A stretch of DNA of 8,143 bases from Desulfobulbaceae bacterium (GTDB lineage Bacteria > Desulfobacterota > Desulfobulbia > Desulfobulbales > SURF-16): contig JAGHCC010000220.1 of assembly GCA_021160685.1 (NCBI GenBank), forward strand, positions 1 through 8,143. Direction: 5' to 3'. The notes under the pieces were generated by a model, which saw only the letters and a program-made list of their open reading frames with translations, ran no database searches and was not told the DNA's origin. Shown one piece after another: positions 1 through 7,300 of this stretch; position 1 is the first letter of the stretch; every line of letters begins with the position of its first letter. A program made the translations under genes and the position numbers.

Positions 1-180
1 ACCCTGGAAGAAATCCAGGAGGCCGAATTCAATCTGAATATCCCCCGCTACGTGGATACCTTCGAAGAAGAAGAGGATATCGATATTCCGGCGGTGCAAA
101 AGGAGATTGAAGAACTGGAAGCGGAATTGGAAAAGACACAAAAGGAACTTGCCGGTTATTTGAAAGAACTCGAACTATGA
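1..180 (+). CDS. hsdM: Type I restriction-modification DNA methyltransferase subunit HsdM, C-terminal end (5' part outside window)
   Basis: The frame is open from the first base and stops at TGA 178-180, giving the last 59 residues. The start reads T-L-E-E-I, followed by N-I-P-R-Y-V-D-T-F and an acidic stretch (EEEEDIDI). The N(I)PRYVDTF-E-E motif is a hallmark of the extreme C-terminus of HsdM N6-adenine methyltransferases. The last ~30 residues are a Glu/Lys/Leu-rich heptad-like helix, as expected for the C-terminal helix that contacts HsdS. HsdM supplies SAM-dependent adenine methylation in the M2S methylase and the R2M2S complex. The catalytic NPPF and SAM motifs lie upstream of the window and cannot be checked. 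The next gene begins 16 nt after the stop. Identification rests on the motif plus the hsdS and hsdR genes downstream. Confidence 0.9.
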   Translation, partial: TLEEIQEAEFNLNIPRYVDTFEEEEDIDIPAVQKEIEELEAELEKTQKELAGYLKELEL

Positions 181-185
181 GTGAC

Positions 186-189
186 AGGA
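186..189 (+). promoter_or_regulatory. Ribosome binding site for the RhuM-family gene
   Basis: AGGA lies 7 nt before ATG 197, in the short gap after the hsdM stop. This supports 197 over the in-frame ATG at 233, whose nearest purine-rich match (AAGGA at 214-218) is 14 nt upstream of it. Confidence 0.55.
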
Positions 190-196
190 ATGAACC

Positions 197-1291
197 ATGA
201 AAAAGAATAAAGCCAAGGATAAACAAGTGCCCATGAAAAAAGATATATCCATTGTCCGCTCATCGGCGGCTGAATACCTGACCTTTGTCGCGGCGGGCGG
301 TAATTCGGAAACCAGCGTGGAAATGCGCTATGAAAACGAAAATATCTGGCTGACACAGAAGATGATGGCAACCCTTTATGATGTCTCGGTTCCGGCCATC
401 AACCAGCATTTGAAACGTATCTTTAGCGACAACGAATTGGAGGAAAGCGCAGTTATTAAGAAATACTTAATAACTGCCACTGACGGAAAAAACTACAATA
501 CAAAACATTACAGCCTGCAGACCATTATTGCCGTTGGTTTCAAAATCGAAAATGAACGCGCCGTGCAGTTCCGCAAATGGGCCAACCGAATTGTCAAAGA
601 CTATACAATTCAGGGCTGGACGATGGATGTGGAACGCCTAAAACACGGCGGCAACCTGACAGATGAATTCTTTGAACGCCAACTTGAAAAGATCCGGGAA
701 ATCCGGCTTTCAGAGCGCAAGTTCTACCAGAAAATCACAGACATCTACGCCACCGCGCTGGATTACGATCCATCTGCCACTGCGACCAAACGTTTCTTCG
801 CGGCCGTTCAAAACAAGATGCACTACGCAATTCACGGCAATACGGCGGCTGAAGTCATTGTGGATCGGGCGGATCACAAGAAAAAAAACATGGGGTTGAC
901 CTGTTGGGATGGAGCGCCAAAAACGAAAATTCACAAATACGATGTCTCCATCGCCAAAAATTATCTCTCCGGGTTTGAGCTTGGACAGATGCAGCGGATT
1001 GTTTCGGCCTATCTGGACATGGCGGAAATGCAGGCCATGCGAAAAATTCCCATGACTATGGCAGACTGGGAAGAGCGATTGAGCGGTTTTCTCAAACTCT
1101 GGGATCGGGAAATTCTTCAGGATGCCGGCCGGGTGACGGCAGAACTGGCCAAGGCCCATGCCGAAAGTGAATTTGAAAAATTCCGCATCGTACAAGACCG
1201 CCTGTACGAAAGCGATTTTGATCGGATTGTGAAACAGATCGAGGAAACGGCGAAGATGTTACCGGAGAATGACACGAGGCAAAAGAAATGA
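197..1291 (+). CDS. rhuM: RhuM-family protein inserted between hsdM and hsdS
   Basis: This 364-residue protein is recognised as RhuM family (named after a Salmonella SPI-3 gene; biochemical function unknown). The N-terminal block around residues 42-150 carries the family pattern: NIWLTQ at 49-54, a helix-turn-helix-like stretch (SVPAINQHLKRIF), then DGKNYNT and the RKWANRI region. The second conserved block, around residues 195-265, includes FFAAVQNKMHYAI, a TAAEVI-x-DRAD segment, NMGLT-x-W (M232) and DVSIAKNYL. The tail is helical, with a conserved EFEKF. Length is slightly above the usual ~330-350 because of a Lys-rich leader; ATG 233 would remove 12 residues. No signal peptide or membrane segment is seen, so it is likely cytoplasmic. 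It follows hsdM by 16 nt and overlaps hsdS as ATGA, so it is embedded in the methylase operon. A role modulating or backing up the RM system is inference. The gene contains a perfect inverted repeat and an A8 run. Confidence 0.88.
   Translation: MKKNKAKDKQVPMKKDISIVRSSAAEYLTFVAAGGNSETSVEMRYENENIWLTQKMMATLYDVSVPAINQHLKRIFSDNELEESAVIKKYLITATDGKNYNTKHYSLQTIIAVGFKIENERAVQFRKWANRIVKDYTIQGWTMDVERLKHGGNLTDEFFERQLEKIREIRLSERKFYQKITDIYATALDYDPSATATKRFFAAVQNKMHYAIHGNTAAEVIVDRADHKKKNMGLTCWDGAPKTKIHKYDVSIAKNYLSGFELGQMQRIVSAYLDMAEMQAMRKIPMTMADWEERLSGFLKLWDREILQDAGRVTAELAKAHAESEFEKFRIVQDRLYESDFDRIVKQIEETAKMLPENDTRQKK
449..477 (+). repeat. Perfect 12-bp inverted repeat with 5-nt loop inside the RhuM gene
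   Basis: The left arm GCAGTTATTAAG (449-460) and right arm CTTAATAACTGC (466-477) are exact reverse complements around the loop AAATA. Four of the 12 pairs are G-C. No U-tract follows, so it does not look like an intrinsic terminator. It sits in codons for the A-V-I-K-K-Y-L-I-T-A segment just before the conserved DGK motif. It could be an mRNA hairpin or a dyad protein-binding site; its function is unknown. Confidence 0.9.
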
Positions 1292-2565
1292 GCAAGCGAA
1301 ACGAAAACAACCCGGGATATAAAAAGACCAAGGTCGGATGGATCCCGGAAGAGTGGAATTGCGTGTATGGAAAATGTGCGTTTTCCCATAGCATCGAAAA
1401 GGGGTATGATGGTCTTCCCATTCTGGCTGTAACCATGGAGTCGGGCCTTGTTCATAGATCTAGCCTGGACAGAAAAATGCCTAATGCTATTGCTGGAGAC
1501 GGCAGTTTACATGTTCGAGTGGGAGATATCGCATATAATATGATGCGGGCATGGCAGGGTGCTATTGGTTTAGCTACAGAAGAGGGAGTTATTAGTCCTG
1601 CCTATGTTGTACTTCGCCCCAAGAAGCACGTTTATTCGCTCTTCATGTTCTATCTATTCAAGTCGTTGCATGGTCTCTACTTAATATACTCCTACTCCTA
1701 TGGCCTTACGGGGGACCGTTTGCGTCTCTACTACAAAGACTTTGCCATAATACCAATCCCCCTCCCCCCTCTCCCCGAACAGAAAAAAATAGCTGAAATC
1801 CTCTCCGCTTGGGATCGGGCTATTGATCAGGCAGGAAAACTCATCGACGCCAAACAACGCCTGAAAAAGGGCCTCATACAGCAGCTTCTCACCGGCCGGA
1901 TGCGATTTGTGGAGTTTGGTAAACCGGCACTCAAGAAAGGCGAACTGCCGGAAGGATGGAAAATCAAACCCCTTGGTTCCTTTGGGTCTTTTTCAAAGGG
2001 CAAGGGTATTTCTAACAATTTGAAAAGAGAAACGGGCTTTCCTTGCATCACTTACGGGGAAATTTACGGAAAACACGAGATCGTTATTCAGGAGTTTTAT
2101 TCATATATCGATGGGGACACAGCACATAATAGTCAGCTAATTTATAAAGGAGATATTCTTTTTGCGGGCTCTGGTGAAACTTTAAATGAAATTGGAAAAT
2201 GTGTAGCTTTCACAAAAGATGTAGAAGCGTACGCCGGTGGTGATATTGTAATTTTCCACCCCGAAAGCGTTTATTCTCTCTATTTATCATATTCATTAAA
2301 CAGCGATATATTGATTAGGCAAAAAAGGAAACTAGGACAAGGCCATTCGGTTGTACACATCTACTCTGCAGGACTAAAGACACTTCAAGTGCCTTTGCCA
2401 AGTTTAGAGGAACAAACTCGTATCGCATCAATCCTTTCTGTTTGCGATCGTGAAATCCAATTGTTAGTACGAAAACGAGACCTCCTCCAAGAACAAAAAA
2501 AGGGCCTGATGCAAAAACTTCTGACGGGCGAGGTACGAGTGAAAACGCGGGCGAGGAGGGAGTAA
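1288..2565 (+). CDS. hsdS: Type I restriction-modification specificity subunit HsdS
   Basis: This 425-residue protein sets the DNA target of the methylase and nuclease. It has the normal two-repeat architecture. TRD1 (~15-155) begins with a V-G-W-I-P-E-E-W entry motif and includes GDIAYNMMRAWQGA and SPAYVVLRP. The central conserved region (~159-205) has LPPLPEQ, then I-A-E-I-L-S-A-W-D-R-A-I and LKKGLIQQLLTG. TRD2 (~212-365) starts at GELPEGW and contains FSKGKGIS, GDILFAGSGET and YAGGDI. The distal conserved region (~369-415) has PLPSLEEQ, S-I-L-S-V-C-D-R-E-I and QKKGLMQKLLTG. The two EQ motifs are 211 residues apart, and both TRDs look intact. ATG 1288 overlaps the preceding stop (ATGA), with GAGG at 1276-1279. 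TRD2 is markedly AT-rich, fitting exchange of recognition domains between alleles. The recognition sequence cannot be read from the protein by eye. Confidence 0.97.
   Translation: MSKRNENNPGYKKTKVGWIPEEWNCVYGKCAFSHSIEKGYDGLPILAVTMESGLVHRSSLDRKMPNAIAGDGSLHVRVGDIAYNMMRAWQGAIGLATEEGVISPAYVVLRPKKHVYSLFMFYLFKSLHGLYLIYSYSYGLTGDRLRLYYKDFAIIPIPLPPLPEQKKIAEILSAWDRAIDQAGKLIDAKQRLKKGLIQQLLTGRMRFVEFGKPALKKGELPEGWKIKPLGSFGSFSKGKGISNNLKRETGFPCITYGEIYGKHEIVIQEFYSYIDGDTAHNSQLIYKGDILFAGSGETLNEIGKCVAFTKDVEAYAGGDIVIFHPESVYSLYLSYSLNSDILIRQKRKLGQGHSVVHIYSAGLKTLQVPLPSLEEQTRIASILSVCDREIQLLVRKRDLLQEQKKGLMQKLLTGEVRVKTRARRE
1864..1904 (+). repeat. Central conserved-region repeat of hsdS (partner copy at 2497-2537)
   Basis: The DNA encoding LKKGLIQQLLTG-RMR is repeated at 2497-2537, encoding QKKGLMQKLLTG-EVR. 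By hand alignment 30 of 41 bases match, with an identical 11-nt start (AAAAAGGGCCT). These are the internal repeats of Type I S subunits, which separate the two TRDs and can serve as crossover points for TRD exchange. Confidence 0.75.
2553..2560 (+). promoter_or_regulatory. Strong Shine-Dalgarno for the small ORF, within the hsdS 3' end
   Basis: GAGGAGGG lies 5 nt before ATG 2566, an excellent match to the anti-Shine-Dalgarno sequence. It overlaps the last codons of hsdS (R-R-E). It is one of the best ribosome binding sites in the window and is the main reason to believe the small ORF is, or was, translated. Confidence 0.7.
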
Positions 2566-2739
2566 ATGGGAAAGACGAAACATCGGCGCATTGGCTCGGT
2601 CAAGTCGGAACTGGTGAAGAAATCACGGGAGGCTGCGCTTGCCGCCGGACAGACTCAACATGCACCACCATCACCAACCGCCCTATGGAAAGAAATTGAT
2701 CAAAAGCTCTGCTGCAATAACCTTGAAAAGCACACATGA
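2566..2739 (+). CDS. Small 57-residue ORF; possible remnant of a DUF3644-like gene
   Basis: The ATG directly abuts the hsdS TAA (TAAATG) and the frame ends at TGA 2737-2739. The protein starts MGKTKHRRIGSVKSELV, then KKSREAALAAGQT, and continues with a Pro-rich piece and an A-L-W-K-E-I-D-Q-K-L segment before a Cys/Asn-rich end. The first ~35 residues (basic leader, E-L-V-K-K-S-R-E-A-A-L-A-A-x-Q) resemble, from memory, the N-terminus of DUF3644 proteins, which are several hundred residues long and typically continue as AVQIFNNP. Here the match fades after the Gln and the rest of such a protein is absent, which would fit a gene reduced by deletion. Alternatively it is a genuine small protein of this RM operon. 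No membrane segment or metal site is evident. The gap to the next gene is 36 nt. Confidence is moderate that it is translated and low on its identity. Confidence 0.5.
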   Translation: MGKTKHRRIGSVKSELVKKSREAALAAGQTQHAPPSPTALWKEIDQKLCCNNLEKHT

Positions 2740-2765
2740 CCCAGTTGTTGTTAACACGAAAATTC

Positions 2766-2771
2766 AGGTGA
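2766..2771 (+). promoter_or_regulatory. Ribosome binding site for the AlbA_2/ATPase gene
   Basis: AGGTGA lies 4 nt before ATG 2776. It supports this start, which is also the only one placing the whole AlbA_2 domain in frame. The 36-nt gap before the gene (2740-2775) contains a GTTAAC palindrome but no clear terminator or promoter. Confidence 0.55.
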
Positions 2772-2775
2772 AACC

Positions 2776-4332
2776 ATGAATCTCCCCATCAACATAAACG
2801 ACCTGCTCACCGCCCGCGCGGTGGAATGGGAACGACTGGAGTTTAAGGCCGGTTGGAACCCGCAAAAGGTGTTGCATACTATGTGTGCCTTTGCCAATGA
2901 TTTTCACAATCTCGGTGGCGGATACATCCTGATTGGCGTCGGCGAGGAAAACGGCCGCCCGGTCTTGCCGCCCCGGGGGATCGACGCCGGCGAGCTTGAC
3001 GCCATCCAGAAAGAGATTGTGGAGCTCGGTTACCGGATGGTGCCCTATTATCACCCGATTATGGCGCCATGTGAACTTGAGGGGAAAAATATCCTGGCGC
3101 TCTGGGCCATGGGCGGTCAGACTAGGCCCTACAAGGCCCCGGTGTCTCTGGCAAAAAATGAGAAGGAGTTCGCCTACTATATCCGCAAGGGATCGGTAAC
3201 CGTGCGGGCCCGGCATCAGGATGAGATAGAGCTGATGAGTTTGGCGGCCACGGTTCCTTTCGACGATCGCATGAGCCAATCCGCCTCTCTCGATGATTTG
3301 GATCTGGGCCTGATACGAATCTACCTGAAACAAATCAAAAGTGACCTCTTTCCTGAAGCTGCGAAAATGGATTTTGTCCAGCTTTGCCGCCAGATGAATA
3401 TTGCTGAAGGGCCGGATGAAGCCGTGCTCCCCAAAAATGTCGGACTCATGTTCTTTAATAACAACCCAACTAAGATTTTTCCGCAAACCCAGATAGATGT
3501 GGTGCATTTTCCTGAAGGCCCCGGAGCCGACTCATTCACTGAAAAGACTTTCGCCGGGCCGCTGCACGTTATGTTGCAGGATGCACTAGCTCATATCCGT
3601 TCGGTGGTGATCGAAGAAAAGATAATCAAGCATCCTGATCGGGCGGAAGCCGATCGATTTTTCAACTATCCGTTTGCCGCCATTGAAGAGGCGCTTTGTA
3701 ATGCTGTGTATCACCGCTCCTACGAGATCAGAGAGCCCATTGAAGTTCGCATCCTGCCGGATCGAATTTCAATTTCCAGCATTCCTGGACCTGACCGGTC
3801 GATTAATGAAAAAGACATGCGCGAGTTCCGATTCCTGTCCCGCCGATACCGCAATCGACGGGTTGGCGAGTTTCTTAAGGAGCTGGAAATGACCGAAGGG
3901 CGCGGCACCGGAATCCCGAAAATGCTCAAGGCCATTCAGGACAACGGGTCCCCTGCCCCGGTATTTCACACAGACGATGATCGAACTTATTTTTTGGTGG
4001 AATTGCCAGTTCATCCGGTTTTTGCGGAAGCGACAATTGACAAAAGGGATGAAATCACAGGTTCGGAAAAATCATCGGAAAAAAGTGAGGTGGTCCTAGA
4101 AAAGTGGGGTGAAAAGTGGGGTGAAAAGTGGGGTGAAAAAATCATGGCCCGCAGGCTACGCATTGCTCAGCTAATGATCAACAATCCCAGAATCTCCACA
4201 AAAGAACTCGCAGACGCGCTTAAACTCTCTACAAGTGGTGTGGAGAATCACCTGAAAGCCATGAGAGCAGCAGGTTGTATACGCCACATCGGTCCAGCCA
4301 AAGGCGGCCGTTGGGAGGTGCGGGATGACTGA
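2776..4332 (+). CDS. AlbA_2 (Schlafen-like) ATP-binding protein with C-terminal winged helix
   Basis: This 518-residue protein has three recognisable parts. Residues ~15-150 are an AlbA_2/Schlafen-type domain with the E-x-x-x-LEFK motif (19-24) and CAFAND-x-x-x-LGGGYILIGVG (37-56). Residues ~300-410 resemble the GHKL-like HATPase domain of these proteins: EEALCNAVYHRSY (304-316, Asn309 as the Mg/ATP residue), then RNRRVGEF and the TEGRGTGI glycine-rich lid (373-380). Residues ~456-515 are a winged helix-turn-helix (S-T-K-E-L-A-D-A-L, V-E-N-H-L-K, then GPAKGGRWEV). Such proteins are often annotated as transcriptional regulators or RecG-like helicases, although no helicase motifs are seen. An EKWG tandem repeat (442-453) links the ATPase to the wHTH. 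No membrane segment is seen. It lies between hsdS and hsdR and overlaps hsdR by 8 nt. AlbA_2 genes are common companions of Type I RM loci. DNA- or nucleic-acid-responsive regulation or defense is inference. Confidence 0.88.
   Translation: MNLPININDLLTARAVEWERLEFKAGWNPQKVLHTMCAFANDFHNLGGGYILIGVGEENGRPVLPPRGIDAGELDAIQKEIVELGYRMVPYYHPIMAPCELEGKNILALWAMGGQTRPYKAPVSLAKNEKEFAYYIRKGSVTVRARHQDEIELMSLAATVPFDDRMSQSASLDDLDLGLIRIYLKQIKSDLFPEAAKMDFVQLCRQMNIAEGPDEAVLPKNVGLMFFNNNPTKIFPQTQIDVVHFPEGPGADSFTEKTFAGPLHVMLQDALAHIRSVVIEEKIIKHPDRAEADRFFNYPFAAIEEALCNAVYHRSYEIREPIEVRILPDRISISSIPGPDRSINEKDMREFRFLSRRYRNRRVGEFLKELEMTEGRGTGIPKMLKAIQDNGSPAPVFHTDDDRTYFLVELPVHPVFAEATIDKRDEITGSEKSSEKSEVVLEKWGEKWGEKWGEKIMARRLRIAQLMINNPRISTKELADALKLSTSGVENHLKAMRAAGCIRHIGPAKGGRWEVRDD
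4099..4139 (+). repeat. 12-bp tandem repeat encoding EKWG x3
   Basis: GAAAAGTGGGGT occurs three times without a mismatch (4099-4110, 4111-4122, 4123-4134), followed by a partial fourth unit, GAAAA. The unit is a multiple of three, so copy-number changes would lengthen or shorten the linker before the winged helix without a frameshift. A degenerate SEKSSEKSE stretch just upstream suggests older copies of a similar motif. Confidence 0.95.
4313..4320 (+). promoter_or_regulatory. Ribosome binding site for hsdR
   Basis: GGGAGGTG lies 4 nt before ATG 4325, inside the last codons of the AlbA_2 gene. It fixes the hsdR start and implies independent or re-initiated translation of hsdR at the overlap. 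Confidence 0.7.
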
Positions 4333-7300
4333 CTTTGAGAAATCACCACGATACACCGAAGACACTATTTCCCAACTCCCCGCCTTACACCTTCTGCAGA
4401 ATCTGGGATGGCAATATTTGACACCAGAGGAGGCTCTTGACCTGCGAGGTGGTCGGCGGGGGGGTGTACTCCTGGAGGGGGTTCTTGCCGATTGGTTACG
4501 AAAACACAACCGGGTCAGATTCAAGGGCCGGGAGCTGCCGTTTACTGAGGGCAATATCTTGAGTGCCCTGCAAGCCCTCAAAGAGATCCCCTTTGATGGA
4601 CTGGTACGTACCAATGAAGAAATATATGACCTTTTGTGCCTGGGGAAAAGTCTGCAGCAGTCTGTGGACGGTGATGTCAAGAGCTTTTCCATGCGTTACA
4701 TCGACTGGGATCACCCCAAAAACAACATCTTTCACGTCACGGAGGAATTCACCGTTGAGCGGACCGGCAGCCACCAGACCCGCCGACCGGATATTGTCCT
4801 CTTTGTAAACGGGATTCCCTTTTGCGTAATTGAATGCAAATCACCCCACATCAAGGAACCGATACGCGAAGCCATTTCCCAGCAGATCCGCAACCAGAAA
4901 GACGACGAAATCCCGCATCTGTTTATCTATTCTCAGCTCCTGCTGGTATTGTCCAAGAATGAGGCCAAATACGCAACCACGGGAACGCCTCTGAGATTCT
5001 GGTCGGTCTGGAGAGAAGAAAACGAAGAAATTGAGCTGACTTTGCAGGGCCTTGTAAATATTTGCCTGACTGAAAAACAGGTGGACAGGCTGTTCACTGA
5101 CAATGAGTGGCTGGTGCGGGAAAAGCCGGCCGCCTACGGCACTCTTGAAAGAGAGGTCACGGAACAGGATCGAGCACTTTATGCGCTGTGCCGACCTGAA
5201 AGACTTCTTGAATTAACCTACCGCTTTATCCTGTTTGATGCCGGGGTCAAGAAGATCGCACGCTATCAGCAATATTTTGCTGTAAGAAAAATCATGGATC
5301 GCATTGGCAATCGTGAACATGACGGCAGACGGCGAGGCGGCGTAGTCTGGCATACCCAGGGCAGCGGCAAATCGTTGACCATGGTGCTGCTCGCCAAATC
5401 TATCGCCCTGTGTTCTGAAATTACCGACTACAAAATTGTCCTGGTGACCGACCGGGTTGACCTTGACGACCAGATATACCGAACCTTCCATCATTGTGGC
5501 AAAGAGATTGAACAGGCCGCAACCGGAAAACACCTCTCAGAGATGCTGAAAGGCAGCAAACAACGCATTATGACAACCATCATCGACAAATTTGAGGCGG
5601 CTGTCGGCCGGCATGTTGTGCGCAACGATGATCCCGACATTTTCGTTCTGGTGGATGAGGGACATCGTGGGCACTATGGCCCGCGTCATGCCAAAATGCG
5701 TCGGGTTCTTCCGAACGCTTGTTACATCGGTTTCACCGGTACACCGGTGATGAAAAAGGATAAAAACACGATCGAGAAATTCGGTGGCCTGATTGATACC
5801 TACACCATTGATCGGGCCGTGGCTGACAAGGCAGTTGTGCCTCTTCTCTACGAGGGCAGGCATGTTGAACAACATGTGGACTCCCGTGGTATCGACGCCT
5901 GGTTCGAACGCATCACGGCTAATTTGAGCGATGAACAAACTGCGGACCTGAAAAAGAAATTCTCAACCACTGATCAACTGAACAAGGCCGCACAGAAGGT
6001 TATGGCCATTGCCTGGGATATCAGCGAACACTTTCGTGACAACTGGCAGGGAACCGGGTTTAAGGGGCAGCTGGTGACCCAGGACAAGGCTGCCGCATTG
6101 CTCTATAAAAAATATCTGGATGAATTTGGCATGGTGTCATGTGAAGTGCTGATTTCGGGCCCCGACGAGCGGGAAGGTGAAGATGACCTCTATGAAGAAA
6201 ACAAACTGGCCGTGCATAGGTTCTGGAAAGGGATTATCAGTAAATACGGCACTGAACGGGAGTACAACAAACAGGTTATAAACGCCTTCAAAAACGCGGA
6301 ACAACCTGAAATAATTATTGTTGTAGACAAGTTGCTTGTCGGATTTGACGCACCCCGAAATACCATTCTTTACCTGACAAGGAAACTGAAAGACCATACC
6401 CTGCTCCAGGCTATCGCCAGGGTCAACCGGCTGAGTGATGGCAAAGATTTTGGATATATCATCGATTATCGCGGGGTTCTGGAAAACCTCGACCACGCCC
6501 TCGACCTCTACAGCACATTAGCCGAGTTTGACTCCGGAGATATTGAGAACATTCTCACCGATGTGACGGTGGAGACCGCGACACTGCCTCAGAAACATTC
6601 TCTTTTGTGGGATACTTTTAAAGAGATCAAGAACAAGCAAGATGAGGAAGCGTATGAACTAGTGCTGGCTGATGTAGAGCTACGAACCAGGTTTTATGAA
6701 CGCTTATCAGCGTTTTCAAAAACGCTTGGCATTGCTCTTTCCAGCGTGAAATTCCTGGAAGAAACCGAGCCGGAAAAGTTGGATCGTTATCGAGCCGACC
6801 TGAAGTTTTTTGCCAAACTCCGCACGGCGGTGCGAAAGCGATATGCGGAAGTCGTGGATTTTGCTGAATACGAACCCAAAATTCAAAAGCTGCTGAACAC
6901 GCATGTCGGCACCGGTGAGGTTGAAAAAATTACCTCCCTGGTCAATATATTTGATACTGATGCCTTTGCCCGGGAAGTGGAGAAACTGCCAAATGCGGCC
7001 GCCAAGGCTGACACGATTGCCCATCGTACAGCCCGGACAATCCATGACCGCATGCAGGAAGACCGAACCTTCTACAAACGCTTCTCAGAGCTCTTGATTG
7101 CTGCTATCGCGGCTTTCAGGGAAGAGCGAATCAAGGCAACTGAGTACCTCAAGAAGGTTACGGAAATTATGCACGCCGTGCGTAACCGCACCGGAGACCG
7201 AATTCCGAACAAACTCCAAAGCCATGATGTTGCCAAGGCCTATTTTGGCTCTCTCAAGGAAATCCTCGCGCGGTTGGACAACAGCCGGGATGACTTTGAA

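Noticed and set aside
77..86. Palindrome ATATCGATAT at the hsdM 3' end
   Set aside because: It encodes part of the D-I-D-I codons of HsdM. A 10-bp palindrome in AT-rich acidic codons is unremarkable and has no promoter context.
710..1195. Long minus-strand open frame (161 codons) opposite the RhuM gene, and similar long antisense frames opposite the AlbA_2 and hsdR genes
   Set aside because: They lie opposite strongly supported conserved proteins, show no recognisable domain, and follow from codon bias on the plus strand.
2496..2502. A_AAA_AAG slippery heptamer in hsdS; the -1 frame reads through the hsdS stop to about 2700
   Set aside because: There is no upstream Shine-Dalgarno-like stimulator or clear downstream hairpin, the extension looks random (Gly/Thr-rich), and EQKKGL is a conserved HsdS motif that explains the A-run.
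2740..2775. Possible terminator or promoter in the largest intergenic gap
   Set aside because: Only a 6-bp GTTAAC palindrome is present, with no GC-rich stem, U-tract or -35/-10 pair.
2660..2779. Second small frame, M-H-H-H-H-Q start, 39 codons, ending with an ATGA overlap onto the AlbA_2 gene start
   Set aside because: It has no Shine-Dalgarno before its ATG, low complexity and no recognisable similarity, and it overlaps the better-supported 57-codon ORF. The ATGA overlap alone is weak evidence.
5733..5750. Inverted repeat TCACCGG-TACA-CCGGTGA in hsdR
   Set aside because: It falls exactly on the conserved FTGTPV motif codons, so protein constraint and Thr/Gly/Pro codon choice explain it.
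6699..6725. Two overlapping, mutually exclusive small hairpins (AACGC...GCGTT and GCGTTT...AAACGC)
   Set aside because: The stems are only 5-6 bp and lie deep in hsdR coding sequence. This is expected by chance at this scale.
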